Notes under the pieces: generated by a model
Told to the model about the DNA's origin: nothing
Database searches by the model: none
What the model saw: only the letters and a program-made list of their open reading frames with translations
Made by a program: the position numbers and the translations under genes
Part shown: piece after piece, positions 1-5,307 of the stretch
Layout: each line of letters begins with the position of its first letter
Position numbering within the stretch: position 1 is the first letter of the stretch
Origin: Firmicutes bacterium UBA5420
GTDB taxonomy: Bacteria > Bacillota > Limnochordia > Darwinibacteriales > Darwinibacteriaceae
DNA length: 6,594 nt
Reading direction: 5' to 3'
NCBI GenBank assembly: GCA_002409455.1
Contig: DHNI01000086.1
Coordinates: 1-6,594, forward strand

Positions 1-38
1 CGAATCCTAGTCCCCCAGCCAATCTATAAAACACCATG

Positions 39-61
39 AGACCGCACTTTGCGGTCTTTTT
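39..61 (+). terminator. Intrinsic terminator of an upstream + strand gene
   Basis: A perfect 8-bp stem, AGACCGCA (39-46) with TGCGGTCT (50-57) around a CTT loop, runs straight into a T tract (57-61). The orientation is + strand. It should end the gene lying left of the window. Frame 1 is open from base 1 to a TGA at 37-39, which would place a stop codon touching the hairpin as in murA here, but 12 codons are too few to identify that gene. Reading the minus strand, no T tract follows the stem, so it is not a convincing terminator for the minus-strand gene that ends at 88. Confidence 0.85.
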
Positions 62-87
62 CTCCTTATTGGCCGAAAGCCATTGAC

Positions 88-525
88 TTACACTTTTGTA
101 TCCGCTTTCTGTTCTAGCCAGCGAAGCGCAAGACTCATCACAATACCATAAACGGATGCGGATAAGAAGTGAGAGAAAGCGGCAGGAAATGCATGGAAAT
201 TCATCTCGGGCTTGTCAAATAGCATAGAAAATGCATAGATAAAAAACCAGGAAAGAATGCCATAAATCCATCCTTTAACGAAGTGATTACCCTTTAGCCA
301 TTTTAGAAAGAACCCATAGAAAGTAATTCCTATGAAGCCACCGAAGGAAATCTGGGCAAGCTGGGCAAAAAGTGTCTCTGCAAAACCAGATGGAACGCTT
401 CCGTAGATTAGGACACCGCTCCAATCTAGTAGTTGTTCTTGATGAAATCCAGCCAGATATCCTATCCAGTCGATTATATTCATAGCAAGAGCACCGATAC
501 AGCCTGCCAGAAATCCGGATATCAT
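88..525 (-). CDS. Small multi-pass membrane protein of unknown function
   Basis: I do not recognise a specific family. From the ATG at 525 the product is 145 residues and mostly hydrophobic. About four membrane segments are visible: a Gly/Ala-rich N-terminal helix containing GFLAGCIGALAMN, a second around AQISFGGFIGITFYGFFL, a third around GWIYGILSWFFIYAFSML, and a C-terminal one around FLSASVYGIVMSLAL. There is no signal peptidase motif and no catalytic signature. The start is uncertain. The ATG at 525 has AAGG about five bases upstream. A GTG at 555 would add ten residues (MIEINLLKDK), but its nearest purine-rich motif, AGAGG, abuts the start codon. The gene lies about 310 bases downstream of the glycosyltransferase on the same strand and could be read with it, since no minus-strand terminator is seen between them. 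A palindromic candidate operator lies just upstream. Confidence 0.75.
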   Translation of the reverse strand: MISGFLAGCIGALAMNIIDWIGYLAGFHQEQLLDWSGVLIYGSVPSGFAETLFAQLAQISFGGFIGITFYGFFLKWLKGNHFVKGWIYGILSWFFIYAFSMLFDKPEMNFHAFPAAFSHFLSASVYGIVMSLALRWLEQKADTKV

Positions 526-867
526 CTTATCCTTGAGCAGATTAATCTCAATCACCCTCTAAAATTGCATAGTCTCATAATGATAGTGTTCACTATGAGT
601 TGCTTAATATGCGAGAGGTGATAACAAAAGGGTCAGATAGGCTACGACAAGGGCTCAACTTTTTTGTTAAGTTCGTTATCATGACACGAAGGTATGGTTA
701 TTTCTTCCAACTAGCCTAAGAGCTGGGGATGTCCGAAAGTGGCCTGGTATCTAGTAAAAACCAGGACATGGACAGTTGATTCAGGCTGTGCTATCGGGAT
801 TTCTGTTGCAGGGGAATGGCCCCTTTACGTTGAATTAGCCGTGTGGAGGAAAAATTGAACAAAACTG
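526..867. other. Intergenic stretch with several complementary stems; possible + strand RNA
   Basis: No convincing protein-coding gene is seen here. The ORFs present are shadows or very short peptides without a good ribosome site, for example the 16-codon ATG at 729. The stretch contains several self-complementary pairs: TAGGCTA (638-644) with TAGCCTA (712-718), AACTT (657-661) with AAGTT (669-673), CCTGGT (743-748) with ACCAGG (about 760-765), and AGGGG (810-814) with CCCCT (820-824). It ends at a strong + strand terminator at 875-899. I do not recognise it as 6S RNA, RNase P RNA, tmRNA, a T-box or any riboswitch whose core I know. No strong promoter is visible; TAATAT at 605-610 is a poor -10 candidate without a matching -35. 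A structured small RNA is an inference. Confidence 0.35.
574..599. promoter_or_regulatory. Palindromic candidate operator
   Basis: ATAGTG (583-588), TT, CACTAT (591-596) form a short perfect dyad. A second inverted pair, CTCATA (574-579) with TATGAG (594-599), overlaps it. The site is upstream of the minus-strand membrane protein gene and upstream of the putative + strand RNA region, where a repressor could act on either. Dyads of this size and AT-rich character are typical of TetR-type repressor sites. No regulator gene is adjacent, so the assignment is only inferred from shape. Confidence 0.3.
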
Positions 868-1893
868 TTATCTTCCCCATCCATCAGATGGGGCTTTTTC
901 AGGGGATTTTAAGGCATCCAGATAGACTTCGGCAGTCCTCTTTGCCATCTGCTCACTGGAAAGATGGACTAAGGAGTACCTGCGCCCCCAGTTTTGCAGC
1001 TTCTTTAATCTATAAGAGGAGCGCAAGAGGCCCTGCAAGTCAGTTTTTAGTTTTGCATAGGGAAAACGACCTAGATTTCCACTGAAATCAAAGTCGTGTC
1101 GCGTCACAAGTTGGGGCGAGATGATACCATCATAGGCTTGCTGCATTAACAAGACGGCATTACCGCAGCTCAACGCTTCTCGGGCGGTGCGCCCGCAGGC
1201 TGCTACGATCCCAGAACTTTGAAAGTGGGGAACAAGGTCTGGCTGCCAAGGCTTGAAAATGGTTCCGGGTATTCCTGGGTTCCAGTTCGAGATGATGCGA
1301 AGTGGGCTTCTGGCTACGGCTTCATGAGCTAGGGCCAAGTGTCTAAGGGCGTCAATGCGCCTTTTCTCTAGGCGGCCCACATATACTATGTTTTTGCGGG
1401 GTCCTGCGCTTCCTGCAGGCGGAGTGAAAAGCTCGGTATCAATGCCGTTTGGAATCGTGACTACATTCTGGTTTAGGCCCACTATTTCCCCGGCTACGTT
1501 GGGCCCGATTGCAATGACCGCGCCGGCCATGAGTAGTAGATGACGATAACGGGCCTGGTTAAAACCTAGACCGTGACAGGTGAGAATATAAGGGATATCG
1601 AAGCGAGAGGATAATAGTTGAGCCCTTTGAAACAGTGTCGAACTCTGGCTATGAACAAGATCAGGCTTGAATGTGCGGCACCAACTGATCAATTGTAAGA
1701 GTTCTGCTCCTTGCGAGAAGGAGATGTTGTGTTGCTGCAAGTAGGGGGTATAGTGACTCCAAAACAGGTTACTGTGGATTGTTCCAAAGGCTATGTGTAC
1801 CTCGATTCCTAGATTCTGCAATTGTCTGGCCAGTTCTAGGACATGAGTGGTTTGGCCACTCAAGAAAAAGTCAGAAAGAAATAGCACCTTCAT
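868..1893 (-). CDS. GT-B glycosyltransferase, GT4-like
   Basis: The protein is 341 residues from the chosen start. It has the two-lobed GT-B layout. The N-terminal acceptor lobe begins MKVLFLSDFFLSGQTTHVLELA, as in the glycosyltransferase-4 N-terminal domain, and contains the strand-loop KPDLVHSQSS at about 77-85. The linker motif IPNGIDTELF is at 148-156. The donor lobe starts with IVYVGRLEKRR (169-179) and contains GRTAREALSCGNAVLL (234-249), matching the nucleotide-sugar-binding region where this family carries a conserved Glu. It should transfer a sugar from a nucleotide donor at the cytoplasmic face of the membrane. Neither sugar nor acceptor can be read from sequence, and no polysaccharide cluster surrounds it. 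The ATG at 1893 is preferred over an in-frame ATG at 1926 because AAGGAGG lies seven bases before it. The stop codon lies just beyond a hairpin belonging to the opposite strand. Confidence 0.88.
   Translation of the reverse strand: MKVLFLSDFFLSGQTTHVLELARQLQNLGIEVHIAFGTIHSNLFWSHYTPYLQQHNISFSQGAELLQLISWCRTFKPDLVHSQSSTLFQRAQLLSSRFDIPYILTCHGLGFNQARYRHLLLMAGAVIAIGPNVAGEIVGLNQNVVTIPNGIDTELFTPPAGSAGPRKNIVYVGRLEKRRIDALRHLALAHEAVARSPLRIISNWNPGIPGTIFKPWQPDLVPHFQSSGIVAACGRTAREALSCGNAVLLMQQAYDGIISPQLVTRHDFDFSGNLGRFPYAKLKTDLQGLLRSSYRLKKLQNWGRRYSLVHLSSEQMAKRTAEVYLDALKSPEKAPSDGWGR
875..899 (+). terminator. Intrinsic terminator facing + inside the 3' end of a minus-strand gene
   Basis: CCCCATC (875-881) pairs perfectly with GATGGGG (887-893) around a five-base loop, followed by C and TTTTT (895-899). 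It reads as a terminator only on the + strand; on the minus strand the stem is followed by AAGATAACAG. The last codons of the glycosyltransferase are embedded in it. No + strand gene is known upstream until the terminator at 39-61, which is why an unannotated + strand transcript is suspected. It could also block antisense transcription into the glycosyltransferase gene. Confidence 0.7.
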
Positions 1894-1900
1894 GGACAAT

Positions 1901-1907
1901 CCTCCTT
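1901..1907 (-). promoter_or_regulatory. Ribosome binding site that sets the glycosyltransferase start
   Basis: On the minus strand this reads AAGGAGG, a full anti-16S match, with a seven-base spacer to the ATG at 1891-1893. An alternative ATG 33 bases upstream (1924-1926) would place this site inside the coding region and add eleven residues (MYVDRNEGGLS) ahead of the typical MKVLFL first strand. Confidence 0.85.
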
Positions 1908-1931
1908 CGTTCCGATCTACATACATACTTT

Positions 1932-1961
1932 ATGCCACGATGAAGAAAGAGTACTTAGAAT
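1932..1961 (+). promoter_or_regulatory. Candidate sigma-A promoter for the phosphate transporter
   Basis: TAGAAT (1956-1961) matches five of six -10 positions. ATGCCA (1932-1937) matches four of six -35 positions, with an 18-base spacer. It would start transcription near 1968, leaving a very short leader before the ribosome site at 1972-1977. The region is the 91-base divergent gap between the glycosyltransferase and the transporter. I found no comparably good promoter pointing to the minus strand. Confidence 0.3.
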
Positions 1962-1984
1962 CTGATTGACTAAGGAGTGGGGAT

Positions 1985-3601
1985 GTGAGCACTGGTATTA
2001 CGATTGTTGTTGGTCTTTTTGGCGGGTTAGGCCTTTTTCTACTAGGGATTCAAATGTTGGCTGATGGACTACAGAAAGCGGCCGGAGAACGTATGCGGCG
2101 TATTTTGGAACTTTTCACCTCTAAGCCAATTACTGCTGTATTAACAGGGGCCGCCGTGACCGCCCTCCTCCAATCGAGCTCCACAACAACGGTCATGATT
2201 GTCGGTTTTGTTAATTCAGGATTAATGACACTGACGCAAGCGGTGGGTACCATCATGGGCGCTAATATTGGTACCACTATCACAGCCCAAATTGTCTCCT
2301 TTAATATCCATAGTCTAGCTTATCCGCTGATTGCCGTAGGTGCTTTATTCTACTATTTCTCTCAGAAAAAGATGAAACGCTATGGCGGCATGGGAGTCCT
2401 GGGCTTTGGTTTGTTGCTTTTGGGCCTTTCCACTATGAGTGCCTCGGTTAGTCCCGTGAGGGAGTACGAACCATTTTTGCGCCTCTTGGTTACCATAGGC
2501 GACCGTCCGCTCTTAGGCATTTTGGCTGGGGCCTTATTCACTGCTGTGATCCAAAGTTCGAGTGCCACAACAGGTTTGGTCATTGCTTTTTCTTGGCAGG
2601 GCATTTTGAGTCTCCCCGCCGGCTTGGCCTTAATTGTCGGTGCTAACCTGGGAACTTGTATTACAGTGGTCTTGGCTTCCCTCAATGCCCCCATTTCTGC
2701 AAAACGTGCAGCCCTCAGCCATGTGCTTTTTAACCTTTCCGGCGTGCTCTTATTTGTGATCTTTCGTAGGCCCTTCACGAGCCTGGTCTTGATGACGGGT
2801 GGTACAGTGGCCAGGCAGATTGCCAATGCCCATACGCTGTTCAACATCTTCACTACCTTGATCGTGTTTCCGCTCTTGCCTTACTTTGTGAAGTCGGTGA
2901 CGGCCTTGGTACCTGGTGATGACGCAATCCTTGAAACCAAACCAAAATACTTAGATGACCGTTTGATTCAAACTCCCGGGGCCTTAATTAGCGCCCAAAA
3001 AGAGGCTCTTCGCATGGGCTCTCTTGCAGTAGATATGGTGGAACAGGCGGTTTCTGCCTTTACAGACGGCAATACAGATCATCTTGATGAGATCGAACGG
3101 AGAGAAGAGGTCGTCAATTCATTGGAAAAGGCTATTACTGCCTATTTGGCTAAGGCAAATCAGCACTCCATGAACGAGACTGAGGCTAGAGAAATCGTTA
3201 ACCTCATGCATGTTGTCAACGATCTCGAACGCATGGCTGACCACGCCGTCAATATCGCGGAGCTAGCTGATGCTAGAGAAACGGGCAAACACGAGCTCAG
3301 CGATGCTGCGAAGGAAGACTTGCAGAAAATGTTTGGTGAAGTGGATCGCATTTCTCGCGGTGTGCTAGAGGCTTTAGGAGATCAAGACGTGGATAAGGCC
3401 ACTTGCCTAATTGGAGAAGATGACAAGGTGGACGATCTAGAAAAGCGCTATCGTACCAACCATATTGCCCGCTTAAACCAAGGACTCTGCAGTCCAGATG
3501 TGGGTGTATTGTTTTTAGACGCTGTTAGTAATTTGGAACGGGTTGCAGACCATGCCCACAACATTGCTGAGGCTGTGGCAGATCTGGCGTTTTCCAAATA
3601 G
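1985..3601 (+). CDS. Na+/phosphate cotransporter family protein with C-terminal PhoU domain
   Basis: The protein has 538 residues, close to the PhoU-fused NptA/YjbB type. The membrane part (about 1-305) holds the two characteristic inverted Na_Pi_cotrans repeats: QSSSTTT at 63-69 followed by GANIGTT at 92-98, and QSSSATT at 190-196 followed by GANLGTC at 219-225. These QSSS segments form the substrate and sodium site in the SLC34-like family. The cytoplasmic part (about 335-538) is helical and PhoU-like, with two repeats carrying DLERMADH (413-420) and NLERVADH (516-523). The role is sodium-coupled movement of inorganic phosphate across the cytoplasmic membrane; direction is uncertain, since E. 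coli YjbB is reported to export. The GTG start has AAGGAG seven bases upstream; an overlapping ATG at 1983 is followed at once by TGA. No terminator is seen before ireB, 80 bases downstream. Confidence 0.93.
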   Translation: MSTGITIVVGLFGGLGLFLLGIQMLADGLQKAAGERMRRILELFTSKPITAVLTGAAVTALLQSSSTTTVMIVGFVNSGLMTLTQAVGTIMGANIGTTITAQIVSFNIHSLAYPLIAVGALFYYFSQKKMKRYGGMGVLGFGLLLLGLSTMSASVSPVREYEPFLRLLVTIGDRPLLGILAGALFTAVIQSSSATTGLVIAFSWQGILSLPAGLALIVGANLGTCITVVLASLNAPISAKRAALSHVLFNLSGVLLFVIFRRPFTSLVLMTGGTVARQIANAHTLFNIFTTLIVFPLLPYFVKSVTALVPGDDAILETKPKYLDDRLIQTPGALISAQKEALRMGSLAVDMVEQAVSAFTDGNTDHLDEIERREEVVNSLEKAITAYLAKANQHSMNETEAREIVNLMHVVNDLERMADHAVNIAELADARETGKHELSDAAKEDLQKMFGEVDRISRGVLEALGDQDVDKATCLIGEDDKVDDLEKRYRTNHIARLNQGLCSPDVGVLFLDAVSNLERVADHAHNIAEAVADLAFSK

Positions 3602-3681
3602 GCGCTCTGCGGTCAAAGCTACCCGCCTTGAAGCGAATGATTTAGGCGGTAAGAGGTTATTGTACAAGGGGAGGGTCTTAA

Positions 3682-3939
3682 ATGGGTGTATCGGATCAGA
3701 CGCGTTTGTTTTCGGCCATTGATAAGGAAGCCGTTGATACCAAAGAGGTATTATCGAAAGTGTGGGCTGCCCTAATAGAAAAAGGGTACCAACCCTTAGA
3801 CCAGATTGTGGGTTATCTTGTCTCGGGCGATCCTTCGTATATTACGGCTCATGGCAATGCAAGACGTCTCATTCAATCTATTGAACGGAATGATCTTTTG
3901 GAAGAAATTGTGGCAGATTATTTCAAAGGCTTAGCATAA
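3682..3939 (+). CDS. ireB: IreB/ReoM-family regulatory phosphoprotein (UPF0297, YrzL)
   Basis: The 85-residue length and the core GYQPLDQIVGYLVSGDPSYI (35-54), followed by ARRLI and IERNDLLEEIV, identify the IreB/YrzL family. Members are small cytoplasmic helical proteins phosphorylated near the N-terminus by a PASTA-domain Ser/Thr kinase (IreK, PrkA). Thr7 in the SDQT segment matches the phospho-threonine of Enterococcus IreB and Listeria ReoM; residue 4 is Ser. In Listeria, ReoM promotes ClpCP-dependent loss of MurA unless phosphorylated. The ATG has AAGGGGAGG seven bases upstream. The gene stops 13 bases before murA, so the two are surely co-transcribed. The family's common neighbourhood, alaS-ireB-ruvX, is not present here. 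One difference is ITAH (54-57) where better-known members have IPRH. A weak 6-bp stem (CCGCCT/AGGCGG, 3623-3649) upstream has no T tract. Confidence 0.93.
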   Translation: MGVSDQTRLFSAIDKEAVDTKEVLSKVWAALIEKGYQPLDQIVGYLVSGDPSYITAHGNARRLIQSIERNDLLEEIVADYFKGLA

Positions 3940-3952
3940 GGAGGGGTAGTCT

Positions 3953-5227
3953 ATGGCTCGGTTAGTTATTGAAGGTGGAAAGCCTCTCCGTGGGTTGGTG
4001 GAAATCAGTGGCGCCAAAAACAGTGCACTGGCCATTATTGTAGCTGCTGCACTGGCCACAGAGGGTGAATGTGTACTTGATAATATCCCTCAGGGAAGTG
4101 ATATCGGCACCATTTGCCTCATCCTTAAGGATTTAGGAGTTGGAGTCTGGTTTGATGATGAAGAACGACTACATATTCGGGGGTCTACCCTAAACAAGCA
4201 TCAGGCCTCGTATGACTTAGTGCGAAAAATGCGGGCCTCGTTTTATAGTGCAGGCTTGTTATTGGCTCGCTTGGGTAAGGCCGAAGTGCCTCTTCCAGGG
4301 GGCTGTGCCATTGGTTCGCGGCCCGTCGATTACCATATCAAAGGGTTTACCCAAATGGGTGCCGATGTCTTTATTGAGCATGGCTATATGAAGGCGGAGG
4401 CAAGTAAACTCCACGGTACGCAAATTTATGTGAACAGAGCGAGTGTAGGGACGACCATTAACTTGATGATTGCGGCTTCGTTAGCGCAGGGGACTACCAC
4501 GTTAGAAAATGCCGCCAAAGAACCAGAGGTTGTCGATTTAGCCATCTTTCTTAATGGTATGGGGGCTCGAGTTCGTGGTGCTGGAACAGAGAGTATTCGG
4601 ATTGAAGGTGTGGAAAGCCTTAGGGGTATTGAATATTCGATCATTCCCGATCGCATTGAAGTGGGAACCTTTCTTTTTGCTGCCGCTATTACAGGCGGAG
4701 ATATACTGATAAAAAGTGTTGTGGCCGAACATCTAAGGGTACCTATTGTGAAGTTGGAAGAGGCTGGCCTCACGATTTCTCGCGGTGATAACGAACTGCA
4801 TGTTATAGCCCCGAAGAACCTAAAACCAGTGGATGTGGAGACCTTACCCTATCCTGGTTTCCCTACGGACTTGCAGCAACCCCTCGTGGCTACGATGTGT
4901 CTAGCCGATGGAACCAGTGTGGTGAGGGAGACGATTTTTGATCGTTTCCGCTATGTGGACGAACTTCGTAGGATGGGTGCTGACATCAAAATTGAGCAAG
5001 GCACGGCTATTATTCGGGGCGTCCCCCAGCTCACGGGTGCTCCAGTGGAAATCACAGACCTGAGGGCGGGTGCAGCACTCGCCATAGCTGCCCTGGCGGC
5101 AGAAGGGCGGACGGAGCTCTACGGTGTAGAGATTTTGGATCGAGGGTATGAGTTCTTTGAACACAAACTAAAAAAACTCGGAGCCACAGTCTACCGAGAA
5201 GAGACGAATGGACCAAGAAAGGGCTGA
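3953..5227 (+). CDS. murA: UDP-N-acetylglucosamine 1-carboxyvinyltransferase
   Basis: MurA carries out the first committed step of peptidoglycan synthesis in the cytoplasm, transferring enolpyruvate from phosphoenolpyruvate to UDP-GlcNAc. The 424-residue length is normal. Key sites are visible: Lys22-Asn23 in SGAKNSAL, the mobile loop PGGCAIGSRPVD with catalytic Cys118 (E. coli Cys115), the general-base Asp306 in YPGFPTDLQQP, and Arg371 in TDLRAG, equivalent to E. coli Arg397. Having Cys rather than Asp at the loop predicts fosfomycin sensitivity. The C-terminal LDRGYEFFEHKLKKLGA motif is typical of the family. The ATG is supported by AAGGAGG (3938-3944), which overlaps the ireB stop codon, with about eight bases of spacing. 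Whether it is the MurAA or MurAB (MurZ) paralogue cannot be decided here. The stop codon sits in the loop of its own terminator. Confidence 0.97.
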   Translation: MARLVIEGGKPLRGLVEISGAKNSALAIIVAAALATEGECVLDNIPQGSDIGTICLILKDLGVGVWFDDEERLHIRGSTLNKHQASYDLVRKMRASFYSAGLLLARLGKAEVPLPGGCAIGSRPVDYHIKGFTQMGADVFIEHGYMKAEASKLHGTQIYVNRASVGTTINLMIAASLAQGTTTLENAAKEPEVVDLAIFLNGMGARVRGAGTESIRIEGVESLRGIEYSIIPDRIEVGTFLFAAAITGGDILIKSVVAEHLRVPIVKLEEAGLTISRGDNELHVIAPKNLKPVDVETLPYPGFPTDLQQPLVATMCLADGTSVVRETIFDRFRYVDELRRMGADIKIEQGTAIIRGVPQLTGAPVEITDLRAGAALAIAALAAEGRTELYGVEILDRGYEFFEHKLKKLGATVYREETNGPRKG

Positions 5228-5238
5228 GGCCCTTTTTT
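5218..5238 (+). terminator. Intrinsic terminator of the ireB-murA unit
   Basis: AAAGGGC (5218-5224) pairs with GCCCTTT (5229-5235) around a TGAG loop, and the T tract runs from 5233 to 5238. The murA stop TGA (5225-5227) lies in the loop. This should separate most murA transcription from dnaE. Confidence 0.88.
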
Positions 5239-5260
5239 GTTGTTTCGCTATACAGGATTT

Positions 5261-5294
5261 CCCCCAGAGTAGCAGAAGTCTAAGGCAGAGGGGG
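5261..5294 (+). promoter_or_regulatory. Possible hairpin next to the dnaE ribosome site
   Basis: CCCCC (5261-5265) can pair with GGGGG (5290-5294) across a 24-base loop. The dnaE ribosome site AGGAG begins three bases later (5297-5301). If formed, the helix would crowd but not cover that site. The long loop makes the pairing weak evidence. The 80-base murA-dnaE gap shows no convincing -35/-10 pair; TATACA at 5249-5254 is a -10-like hexamer without a -35. Confidence 0.2.
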
Positions 5295-5307
5295 TGAGGA
5301 GCTGTCT

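Noticed and set aside
433..621. 62-codon + strand ORF overlapping the membrane protein gene
   Set aside because: Antisense shadow with no ribosome site; the minus-strand frame has coherent membrane helices.
610..640. GAGAGGTG motif suggestive of the start of a lysine riboswitch
   Set aside because: The rest of the lysine-box core is absent, and no lysine gene follows on the same strand.
811..823. GGGG/CCCC hairpin as a terminator
   Set aside because: The stem is followed by only three Ts then ACG, and on the other strand by TGCAAC, so there is no proper T tract in either direction.
619..872. GATAAC at 620-625 and GTTATC at 675-680 and 867-872 as possible element ends
   Set aside because: Six-base matches with no extended flanking similarity and no target-site duplication; explained by chance.
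843..1085. 80-codon + strand ORF with a GGAGG-like motif near its start
   Set aside because: It runs through the intrinsic terminator and is antisense to the glycosyltransferase, and its product has no recognisable features. The coding strand is clearly the minus strand here.
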